64,000 nucleotides of DNA, from the NCBI GenBank assembly GCA_003176045.1, contig PSRM01000182.1:22405-86404 (forward strand), in the 5' to 3' direction. A program made the position numbers and the translations under genes. The stretch is from Verrucomicrobiota bacterium (GTDB lineage: Bacteria; Verrucomicrobiota; Verrucomicrobiia; Limisphaerales; UBA8199). This document shows positions 9,522 through 16,492 of this stretch, one piece after another; the first letter of the stretch is position 1; every line of letters starts with the position of its first letter. Under the pieces are notes generated by a model. It searched no databases. It worked only from the letters and a program-made list of their open reading frames with translations, and was not told where the DNA came from.

Positions 9522-9640
9522 GTAGGGCAGGCTTTCGAGCCTGCCGGTTCAGGGGGCTTTTCAGCCCCCTGAACCATGGCCTTCCAGGTTCGCGGCGCTG
9601 GAAAGCGCCGCAACCGGCAGGCTGGAAGGCCTGCCCTACA
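9522..9640. repeat. REP1 element, GTAGGGCAGGCTTTCNAGCC type
   Basis: A long nested hairpin. The outer arms GTAGGGCAGGCTTT and its complement bracket inner stems CAGGGGGCTTTTCAGCCCCCTG and GGCGCTGGAAAGCGCC. Other full copies lie at 39479-39599, 49971-50092 and 63681-63799. The copy at 49971 lies within the frame of the giant gene. Confidence 0.9.
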
Positions 9641-9664
9641 GACTTTGTCACCAGCGCTGCATCT

Positions 9665-9901
9665 TCACCTCCTCTGATCTTTCTGGCCAAATCGTTCCGC
9701 GGCCGCGAGGAGCATCGCGCCCAGAAAAACCGCCGTGCCGATGAAAAATAATGCCACGGCCACCAGCACGAAGGAATCGCTCTTTGGTTCAGAAAGAGCC
9801 GGACCGAGAATTGTCAGGCCTCCAACTCCGAAGCAGAGGAACGACAAAACAGCAGCGATACGGAGCAAATGTTTCATAGTCGTGTTGGTCGCGTAAAACA
9901 T
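9665..9901 (-). CDS. Small two-helix membrane protein, unknown
   Basis: 78 residues with two predicted membrane helices (IAAVLSFLCFGVGGLTILG and FVLVAVALFFIGTAVFLGAM) and a basic C-terminus. The start at 9901 overlaps the stop of the ferritin-like gene as TAATG, suggesting translational coupling; a second ATG at 9877 (MKHLLRIAA) is an equally natural start. I do not recognise the family. Confidence 0.55.
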   Translation of the reverse strand: MFYATNTTMKHLLRIAAVLSFLCFGVGGLTILGPALSEPKSDSFVLVAVALFFIGTAVFLGAMLLAAAERFGQKDQRR

Positions 9902-10638
9902 TAGCCCGGCAAAATCCGCGCAAATCGAGCGGAAACCGGTGTCGGTGCGCGGCTCAGAATGGCGGCGGCCACTTCATCAAAGAGCAAGCCGCAGTCCCAC
10001 CAAAAAGTTGTGGCCGAGACCCCGACTGCCCGGAGGATGGTTCGATGATCGACTATGACCACAAGGCAGGCAGCTCGAAAGACCAACCGCCAGACTAGCC
10101 GCAGCAATGCGCGTTCGGGCAGGGACAGCGAGACAAGGGCCGCCTGGAGGAAATCCACGTGAAAGCCCAGGTGCCCATCTTCGTCATGGAGAATCTGCGA
10201 AAACACAGCCTTCAGCGCCGGGTCATCGAATCGATCGCGCAAAGCACGGAAATACCGTTTGGCGATCATCTCCGGAATTAGCAACACCAGCAACTCGTGC
10301 CGGAGGCCGAACAAACGGCGCAAAAGAATGAAGCAACCGTCGCTCCAGTGCATCTTGAGCAAGGGCGCGTTCTGTTTTTGCAAAATGCAGGCCATGAGCC
10401 GCGCATGTTCCTGTTCTTCCTTGATGAATAACTCAATGGCCGCCTGGTAAGCAGGGTCACCCGTCGTGGCGGCATGGCTGCGCAAATGGTTGCCCTCGCC
10501 GCTTTCTCCGACCTGGAACCGCTGCAGCGAGCGGATCAGCGGCGCGCGTAACGCGTGGGCGAGTTCGATTGGTTTCTGCCAGTCAATTTCAGCTCGATGG
10601 GTACGGTTGTGTTCGAAATAGTTCAGCCAGTTCTTCAT
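9901..10638 (-). CDS. Ferritin-like (diiron) domain protein
   Basis: 245 residues, mainly helical. Three patches carry ferritin-fold metal-ligand spacing: VGESGEGNHLR (about residue 43), FIKEEQEHARLM (about 72, an ExxEH-type motif) and ILHDEDGHLGFH (about 150). The C-terminal third is hydrophobic and may associate with membrane. Closest in feel to the uncharacterised ferritin-like or AurF-type diiron oxidase proteins; the substrate is unknown. The start is ATG at 10638, with a GGAGGAATC-type ribosome site just upstream on the minus strand. Confidence 0.65.
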   Translation of the reverse strand: MKNWLNYFEHNRTHRAEIDWQKPIELAHALRAPLIRSLQRFQVGESGEGNHLRSHAATTGDPAYQAAIELFIKEEQEHARLMACILQKQNAPLLKMHWSDGCFILLRRLFGLRHELLVLLIPEMIAKRYFRALRDRFDDPALKAVFSQILHDEDGHLGFHVDFLQAALVSLSLPERALLRLVWRLVFRAACLVVIVDHRTILRAVGVSATTFWWDCGLLFDEVAAAILSRAPTPVSARFARILPG

Positions 10639-10679
10639 AGTCCGATTCCTCCCGGTCGTGCAGACGTTGTGAAATAATT

Positions 10680-10764
10680 GTAGGAGCCGAGGTAACGAGG
10701 CTCTAATTTTTTTGTACCCTGCTTGTGCACAAGGATTTCAGAGCCTCGTTACCTCGGCTGCTAC
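10680..10764. repeat. REP2 hairpin (GTAGNAGCCGAGGTAACGAG)
   Basis: Two inverted 24-bp arms (10680-10703 and 10741-10764, one mismatch) enclose a T-rich loop. The element fills the gap between ispH and the ferritin-like gene. A full copy lies at 28296-28378 and a single arm at 8628-8651. Confidence 0.88.
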
Positions 10765-10817
10765 GGGGGTTTTGGATTTCTTCACAGCTTGATTTCATAG
10801 GTATCGAATATTTCCAG

Positions 10818-11705
10818 CTAGGTTGTGAGTGCCGGCAATTGAGCGGATTCCGTTTGAAAACGTTCATGTTTCGCAGCGTAATTCTTTAGCCAGCGTTGTA
10901 TGGCTGAAATAGTTGAATCGGGCGTGGACGTCCCTGCAGTAATTCCTACCGTCTGGGCGTTGATAAACCATTCCTCGCACAAGTCCGCCGCCGTTTGCAC
11001 GTGAAACACGCGAGCACAGTATCGCCGGCAGGTTTTAACCAATTCCTGCGTGTTATTGCTGTGGGCTCCCCCGATTACAACAACTACGTCCGATTGCTCC
11101 GCCAGTCCCATGGCGGCGGTTTGTCGCTGCTTGGTGGGCCGGCAAACCGTGTCAATGAAACGCACTTCGGACTCAGGAAACCGCTGGCGGATCAGTTCCA
11201 CCAGCTCCTCAACCCTCTCGATGGGCTGGGTAGTTTGCGCGGCCACTCCAAACTTCTTTCGTTCCCTGAGCGCCAGCACATCCTCGGCGGACAGCACCAC
11301 ATCAAATTCTGCCAAATCTTCGGTAATTCCTCTTACTTCAACGTGGTCCCTTTTGCCTATGATCACCGGGTGGTATCCCTCCCGCACTAGCATCGCGACG
11401 GCCTGATGGGCTACGTGGACCAATGGGCATGTTGCCTCCCTCACCTTAAGCCCTCGGCTTCGGGCGCGCTCCAGAGCCTTTTCGGAGGCGCCGTGGGCCG
11501 TGATCATTACGGCTTTGGTCTGCACCTCGGCTGCGTGCTGCGAAACCCGAATTCCCCGGCGCCGCAGGTCCGCAAGAACGGTTTCATTGTGGACCAGGTC
11601 CCCCAGAATCGTCATCGGCCCCGCTTTGGACTGCTCCAGCGCCAGCGCAATGGCGTCCCTTACCCCAAAACACATGCCCAGATGCTCTGCCAAAATCACT
11701 CTCAT
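10818..11705 (-). CDS. ispH: 4-hydroxy-3-methylbut-2-enyl diphosphate reductase
   Basis: Last enzyme of the MEP isoprenoid pathway, an iron-sulfur protein making IPP and DMAPP. The three cluster cysteines are visible in GMCFGV (Cys12), EATCPLVH and DTVCRPTKQRQ. Family motifs GDLVHN, AHGASE, GGAHSNNTQEL and GITAGTSTPD are present. At 295 residues it has the normal length. ATG at 11705 begins MRVILAEHLGMCFGV, the expected N-terminus. A palindrome at 11712-11732 sits 7 bp upstream of the start and resembles the one in front of the nearby regulator operon, so ispH expression may be tied to that regulator (inference). Confidence 0.96.
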   Translation of the reverse strand: MRVILAEHLGMCFGVRDAIALALEQSKAGPMTILGDLVHNETVLADLRRRGIRVSQHAAEVQTKAVMITAHGASEKALERARSRGLKVREATCPLVHVAHQAVAMLVREGYHPVIIGKRDHVEVRGITEDLAEFDVVLSAEDVLALRERKKFGVAAQTTQPIERVEELVELIRQRFPESEVRFIDTVCRPTKQRQTAAMGLAEQSDVVVVIGGAHSNNTQELVKTCRRYCARVFHVQTAADLCEEWFINAQTVGITAGTSTPDSTISAIQRWLKNYAAKHERFQTESAQLPALTT

Positions 11706-11711
11706 ACTGAC

Positions 11712-11732
11712 TTACTTTGTATCACAAAGTAA
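11712..11732. promoter_or_regulatory. Putative operator upstream of ispH
   Basis: Perfect inverted repeat with 9-bp arms TTACTTTGT and ACAAAGTAA around a 3-bp centre. It shares ACTTTG-N5-CAAAG with the site at 12808-12824. Best candidate binding protein is the winged-helix regulator at 11783-12091. Confidence 0.6.
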
Positions 11733-11782
11733 AAGAGTGTCAATAGGGGTTTTTGTTCAAAAAAACATTGTAGCAGCCGATT

Positions 11783-12091
11783 CTATTTCGGCTTATTTTG
11801 CCGAATGATCTGCTCGAGCAGGTTAATATAGTCACTAAAGGCCCTTTTCCCCGCCGCTGTGAGTGAACACGTGGTATGCGGCCGATTGTTTTGGAAAGAT
11901 TTGGTTACGGACAGATAACCAGCCTCCTGAAGAGTACGGATATGGGTCGTGAGATTGCCGTCGGTCATCCCGAGGGCATCCCGCATCTCCGTAAAGGAAA
12001 GCTCAGGCGAGGCGGCGAGCATGGACATGATGGCCAGCCGCCCTTTCTCGTGAATGATGCGATCGAGCTGAAGGAAGGGTTCCGGGTTCAC
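11783..12091 (-). CDS. Winged-helix transcriptional regulator
   Basis: 102 residues. A compact winged HTH is visible: GRLAIMSMLAASPELSFTEM, then DALGMTDGNLTTHIRTLQEA (recognition helix) and a wing ending in PHTTCSLTAAGKRAF. It belongs to the small MarR/PadR-like DNA-binding group (HTH_27 type) usually paired with a membrane protein. ATG at 12091 overlaps the upstream membrane gene's stop as ATGA, so the two are co-translated. Likely a local repressor acting on the ACTTTG-N5-CAAAG palindromes at 11712 and 12808. Confidence 0.82.
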   Translation of the reverse strand: MNPEPFLQLDRIIHEKGRLAIMSMLAASPELSFTEMRDALGMTDGNLTTHIRTLQEAGYLSVTKSFQNNRPHTTCSLTAAGKRAFSDYINLLEQIIRQNKPK

Positions 12092-12801
12092 ATTTCATTC
12101 CTGCGCGGCTCGGTGAAATAAAGGTAAATCCCGTAAGCTAAATGCCCCAGGCCGAAGAAAAAGCCCATCACGCCATGACCAAAGTGAATTCGGGCAAGCC
12201 GGCTTGCCGCCAACGCATCCGGTAAACCCAACACGAGAAAAGAGCTGGCCCCCAACACGAACGCCAGGCCGAACAGTTTCATCCCGCGGGGCATAAAAAA
12301 ACCGGCTGCGTGGATCGCGCAGCCGTAAAGGCCAATCCAGGCCAAAGGCAACCAATCTAAACTGAGGACTTTAACAAGCTCGTCGGCAGGGTTGCCCAGA
12401 TTGATGTCCACGAAAGATGACGATGTCAGATCAATCCTCAATTGATGAGGGCCGGCCCGAATTATCAAAACCAAGCCGAGCGCAAACCCAAAGACCAAAG
12501 CAGGCAGCAATGCCTGAGCCACGCGCCGTGTGGGCGGTGACCAGAAAGGTTCGGCTGCCTTGAGCGATTGCCGGCGAATGAGCAGAAATGATCCGCTCGC
12601 GCCGATGAGGGCCACAACCATCCAGTAGCCAATGAACACACGCGGCGGTTCCAACCGCATCAACCACCCAAACGCCCCGGCCAGAATACCCAGCACGCCG
12701 TTGAAGATCATCACGGGGGCCAGCGCCCGCCGATACACGGCGGCCCGCTCCATCAACGTGCGTATGACCTGAATATGCTCAGCAGCAGCATTGGATTCCA
12801 T
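12088..12801 (-). CDS. Multi-pass membrane protein partnered with winged-helix regulator
   Basis: About 237 residues from ATG 12801 (MESNAAAEHIQVIRTLMER). An amphipathic N-terminal helix is followed by about six membrane helices. The frame extends to 12837, but ATGs at 12837 and 12816 lie in front of or within the palindrome 12808-12824, so the Met at 12801 is preferred. Its stop overlaps the regulator start (ATGA). Family not recognised beyond the arrangement; a sensory or transport role coupled to the regulator is a guess. Confidence 0.65.
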   Translation of the reverse strand: MESNAAAEHIQVIRTLMERAAVYRRALAPVMIFNGVLGILAGAFGWLMRLEPPRVFIGYWMVVALIGASGSFLLIRRQSLKAAEPFWSPPTRRVAQALLPALVFGFALGLVLIIRAGPHQLRIDLTSSSFVDINLGNPADELVKVLSLDWLPLAWIGLYGCAIHAAGFFMPRGMKLFGLAFVLGASSFLVLGLPDALAASRLARIHFGHGVMGFFFGLGHLAYGIYLYFTEPRRNEM

Positions 12802-12807
12802 GCCAAG

Positions 12808-12824
12808 ACTTTGCATTACAAAGC
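12808..12824. promoter_or_regulatory. Putative operator upstream of the membrane protein-regulator operon
   Basis: ACTTTG-N5-CAAAG with the same spacing as the ispH-side site (14 of 17 positions identical). It lies just in front of the preferred start at 12801, consistent with autoregulation. Confidence 0.5.
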
Positions 12825-12882
12825 CTTGCCTTGTCAAGCTTCGGCGAGCCCGGTGATGCCCGTGGATACCGCCACACGGCGC

Positions 12883-12994
12883 AAGGAGCGCGGCATTTAT
12901 GCCGCTTCAACTGACGTAGCGCGATGGACGTACCTGGTAACACCGGCGCTTCTGTGCGTTCGGAGCGTGAAGCGGCATAAATGCCGCGCTCCTT
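12883..12994. repeat. Long nested hairpin with 27-bp arms
   Basis: Perfect 27-bp inverted repeat (12883-12909 and 12968-12994), each arm containing its own palindrome CGGCATTTATGCCG. Lies in the otherwise empty stretch 12838-13172. Size and structure fit a REP doublet or tiny non-autonomous element. Confidence 0.8.
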
Positions 12995-13090
12995 CCCTTC
13001 GGCGGCCACCGTCAATCAGGGTGGTGGTATGCACCCGTCCGCTCACAGCACCGTTTGCCTAACCTCAGTTTTGCGAATTGCGAAACACCG

Positions 13091-13125
13091 AAAGCCGGAA
13101 CTCCTTGAACAGAATTCCGGCTTTT
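13091..13125. terminator. Bidirectional hairpin terminator
   Basis: A 10-bp stem AAAGCCGGAA / TTCCGGCTTT with a 14-nt loop, followed by TTAGTCTT on the plus strand. It lies just beyond the stop of the minus-strand gene at 13173. Confidence 0.5.
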
Positions 13126-13172
13126 AGTCTTCCCCCTCGGCAATTGGTTGCCCGACCAGTCCGCTCCACTGG

Positions 13173-13565
13173 CTATGCTTCGACTAACTCCAGCTCGTCC
13201 GCCTCGGAATAATTGGGCTCCTCATATTCGGAAGTCTTCTCTTCCGGCTCAGGCGTCAGATCAACCTTTACCCTTGGTAGAACCGGCGCCAGCTTGCGCG
13301 GTTGCGGAGCCGAGCCGGGCAGGACCAAATCGAAGTCGAACGGTTCCGCTTCTCCCCCCTGGTCGAATCGCGCGATCCACTCCTGGACCTCGCCTGGCAA
13401 AAGCAACAGGGTCGTATGTTGTTGCTCATCGGTGAATGTGATCGCGGCACCCATTACCCCAGAGTGGCCTATGCCTGCTCGGCGTAACGCGCGGGCTACG
13501 GGGCAATCTTCCGGATCACGTCTCTGTCCCCTTTGAATGTCCTCTCTGCTCACTATGATTTTCAT
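13173..13565 (-). CDS. Conserved-looking hypothetical protein
   Basis: 130 residues from ATG 13565 (MKIIVSREDIQRGQRRDPED). GGAG lies about 10 nt upstream, which favours this start over the longer frame to 13625. The N-terminal half (CPVARALRRAGIGHSGVMGA) looks folded; the C-terminal third is acidic, Glu/Pro-rich and probably disordered. Family and role not recognised. Confidence 0.6.
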   Translation of the reverse strand: MKIIVSREDIQRGQRRDPEDCPVARALRRAGIGHSGVMGAAITFTDEQQHTTLLLLPGEVQEWIARFDQGGEAEPFDFDLVLPGSAPQPRKLAPVLPRVKVDLTPEPEEKTSEYEEPNYSEADELELVEA

Positions 13566-13625
13566 AAACTCTGTTTCTCCAATCTCGCTCGCCCGCCAGC
13601 CATAGTAACAGGGGTCTTCACCCAT

Positions 13626-14132
13626 CGTCCCGGCGAAATTCCCCTACGCAGAGCGGACGGCCTCGCCCGCTCTTCCGCTCTCAGTCTCACGCTTTTCGCA
13701 GCTCGGGGAAGCTCCGAAAGCTTTCCTCTATTTACAATTTTTTTGCAAGTTCCGATTTCCCGTCCGTCTGCTCTGTGATTAGTGCTTATGGCAAATCGAA
13801 CAAACCCACCACCGCCCTCCCGCAAAGTTGTCGCGAGTGGGCTGAAGCCCGGAGTTAATGAAACGGGATATGAAATGCTCGGGCTAAAGCCGCGGACGAG
13901 GCCGTCCGCACTCCTTTTTCTCAAATCTGGGTTGGCACGGTCCTTGCCCGCAAGAATCCCGGAACCCAGGAGGCGCCTGGCTCCTCCTACAGGTAGGCAG
14001 GAAGCAGCGCCGCCAAAACAAACTTCGCCTGCTCCCGGCAGCAGACGGCTGGCCGAGGATGAGCGAACCTCAAGGGCGCTTCCTCACGGTCGCGGCTCTG
14101 TTCGGAGGGGCGGGCGGGCAAAACGAACGAGC
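13626..14132. other. Intergenic region with palindromes
   Basis: No convincing gene. It contains GCGGACGAGGCCGTCCGC (13892-13909), a relative of the stop-free element found inside five genes, an inverted partial at about 13653-13673, and further REP-like segments to 14120. The long frame entering the next gene from 13782 is repeat-derived. Confidence 0.5.
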
Positions 14133-14405
14133 ATGAAACTGCTGTTTTTCTCCGAGGACTCTTCGGAAGTGGATCAGGCGCGCCAGCAGCTTATCCTGGT
14201 TGGCATCATGTGTGAAACCCGGCATAGCCCCGAGATCCAAGGGCTGGAGCCAAATCCGGCCGCATTCGAGTTATGGATCCAAAGGAAACAGGACTCACAC
14301 AAGGCTTTGATGCTTTGCGCCGAACTGGGGATCGGTTTTTCACGCCGGCCAGTCAGAATTTTGACCATCGAAGACCTCGATGAAGAATTGCTGGAGGCTG
14401 CGTAA
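14133..14405 (+). CDS. Small hypothetical protein
   Basis: 90 residues, MKLLFFSEDSSEVDQARQQL onward, ending acidic (IEDLDEELLEAA). The frame is open from 13782, but the upstream part is repeat-derived (Arg/Pro-rich), so the ATG at 14133 is preferred. The N-terminus resembles a small alpha/beta signalling-like fold that tracks residue pairs, but no family can be named. Ends 6 bp from the end of the convergent sigma-factor gene. Confidence 0.5.
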   Translation: MKLLFFSEDSSEVDQARQQLILVGIMCETRHSPEIQGLEPNPAAFELWIQRKQDSHKALMLCAELGIGFSRRPVRILTIEDLDEELLEAA

Positions 14406-14411
14406 GAGCAA

Positions 14412-16088
14412 TCAGTTGGATGCTCCGGTGGCATCCAGTTTGCCCATGATGTTCTTCACTAGTTTAGCCTGAAGGGCTTGCTGCTGCCGGTATTTATCCA
14501 GTTGATCGGGTGTCAGGATCGGCTCCAGCGCTTTGGTTTTCTGCTCGAGCATTTTTACCATAGCGTCCGCAGTGTTTGCGCCGTCCAGTTTCGCAGTTCC
14601 GCCCAGTTGGCTGACGCTCAATTCGTAAAGTGCCGCAAACACGCGGTCTTCCTGCTCCGGACTTAAGCCCAGAGTCGAGTGCAATTGAAGCAATTCCTGG
14701 TTGGCCGCCAGGCGCGCGTTCTCCGAATTCTCCTCCTGTTTGTATGCAGGATACGCGACTTGCTGCTCGGGAGTCAGGAGGGCTTTGATTTGCGTATCTG
14801 GATCGCCTGCATCTTTGCCCATCTTAGTAAGCGCATCCTTGTCATAGTGCCCCGAGAACACCTGTTGCATCCCCGCGGACATGGCTTTTGCCTGGCGCAT
14901 CAGGATTTCCCGGGCGGCCTGCACTTGCTCGGGACTGAGGCCGAGCGTGGCGGTCATCCGAGAGAGGCGACCCTCCAATTGTTGTTCCATCGCATAGGTC
15001 ATCGCATCCTCCATGGCGGTGGCATTAGAACTGGCTTGGGCCTTGTCTTGAGCAAGCTTCGCGCGCAACTGATCGGCTTGCGCGTTTGCGCGCCGGGCCA
15101 ATCCGGCCATTTTTCGCAAGCGCGCCAGTTCCGGCTCCGTTTGGGCCTTGTATTGGCGCAGAGTCTGCAATTCGCTTTGGCCGGGCGCAGTGCCGCGCAA
15201 CCGCTCGACTTCTTCGCGCAACGCCGCTAGCTCATCGGCCTGTGCTTGCGGCTCCATTTGCTGCGCGCGCAGTTTCGCGTTTTCTGATTTCGCGCGCTCC
15301 AGCCTGGTCTGCTGCAACGCTGGGACTGCAATGCCGGCCAGAACAAGCGCGCCGGCCAGGGTAAGTTTCACTTTTGTCATGCTCATAAGTTTAATGAAGG
15401 TTAATGTGATCGAACTGGCTGCGGCCTCACCCGTCATGGCGGCAGTTGCCAGAGCGGAGGTGGCGATAGTGGCGCCCAGCGCCGAGGGAGCCGGGGTAAT
15501 CGCGCCGATTGCCAGCGCTGCGGCCAGCCCGGAGGCTGTCGAGGTGATGCCGCGCCGGGCCAGCAGGTGTCGGAGCTTCTCCTTTGCGCGCTCCACCCGC
15601 ATGCGGGCCGCGTTCTCGTCCACTCCGAGCATCGAGCCCACTTCGCGCAGTGGCCGGTCTTCGAGAAAGCGCAGCACAATGGCCGCGCAATCGGTTTCGT
15701 TCAAATCATGCAGAGCGTCATCCAGCACGGGCCGGAGCTGCTCCCAACCCTGCTCGGCCGAGGTCTCCGACAGTAATTCATTCATGGTGTGGGCCTCCAG
15801 TTCGCGTGTGCGGCGCCGCTGCTCGGAACGCCGCGCATTGGACGCCAGATGGCGGACAGTGGTGTAAAGCCAGCCCGCCACGGATGGGTGGCGGAGCAGT
15901 CGTTGGGCTTTGCGAGCCAGTTCAGTGAACACGCCTTGCGCAATATCTTGCGCCTCGGCGCCATTGCCATTGGCTTCCCGCAGGGCCGCCGCATAGACCA
16001 TGTTCACGTGCTCGTGCACCAGGTCCGTGAAGGCCATCTCGGAGCCCTCGCTTACATACTGTCGTAATAGTTCCGTATCGTTGTTCAT
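14412..16088 (-). CDS. ECF RNA polymerase sigma factor with membrane-anchored C-terminal extension
   Basis: About 558 residues from ATG 16088 (MNNDTELLRQYVSEGSEMAF). Residues about 8-85 are sigma region 2 (AEAQDIAQGVFTELARK) and about 120-180 are region 4 (VLRFLEDRPLREVGSMLGVDENAARMRVERA). Then come Ala/Gly-rich hydrophobic segments, a predicted transmembrane helix (MTKVKLTLAGALVLAGIAVP), a coiled coil with ELARLRKMAGLARRANAQ, and a helical tail with repeated LTPEQ/LSPEQ motifs similar to LTxxQ (Spy/CpxP-like) sequences. Such extended ECFs are typical of Verrucomicrobiota and Planctomycetota. The tail may sense envelope state and hold the sigma factor at the membrane (inference). No anti-sigma gene is adjacent. 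Confidence 0.88.
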   Translation of the reverse strand: MNNDTELLRQYVSEGSEMAFTDLVHEHVNMVYAAALREANGNGAEAQDIAQGVFTELARKAQRLLRHPSVAGWLYTTVRHLASNARRSEQRRRTRELEAHTMNELLSETSAEQGWEQLRPVLDDALHDLNETDCAAIVLRFLEDRPLREVGSMLGVDENAARMRVERAKEKLRHLLARRGITSTASGLAAALAIGAITPAPSALGATIATSALATAAMTGEAAASSITLTFIKLMSMTKVKLTLAGALVLAGIAVPALQQTRLERAKSENAKLRAQQMEPQAQADELAALREEVERLRGTAPGQSELQTLRQYKAQTEPELARLRKMAGLARRANAQADQLRAKLAQDKAQASSNATAMEDAMTYAMEQQLEGRLSRMTATLGLSPEQVQAAREILMRQAKAMSAGMQQVFSGHYDKDALTKMGKDAGDPDTQIKALLTPEQQVAYPAYKQEENSENARLAANQELLQLHSTLGLSPEQEDRVFAALYELSVSQLGGTAKLDGANTADAMVKMLEQKTKALEPILTPDQLDKYRQQQALQAKLVKNIMGKLDATGASN

Positions 16089-16292
16089 TTGCCCTTCATA
16101 AGTGATATGTGCGCTGGTAGCCAAAACCGCACAGGCAAACCAAATTAATGGATGCGTTCTATACGTGTTTTATAGGCCAGGGTTGAGGTTCTGGCTCTCC
16201 TTTTTTTGCCAAATGATTGGGCAAGAAATGGCTAGTCCTGGGGGCGCGGGCATCTTGCCCGCGAGAGTTTGACCCTTCTAACCCGAAGCAGG

Positions 16293-16401
16293 AAAACGAA
16301 AGCGGCGGGATGCGCCGCACTCCAAACGCTCTGCGACTTCGTGAGCGCGTCCTGCTGCGCGAAGCGTTTGGAGTGCGCGGCATTCCCGCGCTTTCGTTTT
16401 T
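16293..16401. repeat. Long hairpin, ACTCCAAACGC arms, ending in a T run
   Basis: Arms of about 38 bp with small mismatches (AAAACGAAAGCGGCGGGATG side and CATTCCCGCGCTTTCGTTTT side) enclose a short loop. Same family as 6721-6842. Lies downstream of purL and upstream of the sigma gene (both minus strand), so it could stop purL transcription. A second, unrelated palindrome (GCGCGGGCATCTTGCCCGCG) lies at about 16243-16263. Confidence 0.75.
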
Positions 16402-16492
16402 TATGAGTAACTTCAGCAGCTTCGCAAAGACCCAGGCGGGCTGTCCCTCAATTAACCAATTAACTTAATTAACTTAGTTAACATCTTCCCTT

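Noticed and set aside
13782..14132. N-terminal extension of the small gene at 14133
   Set aside because: Arg/Pro-rich translation of palindromes; the internal ATG at 14133 gives a natural protein start.
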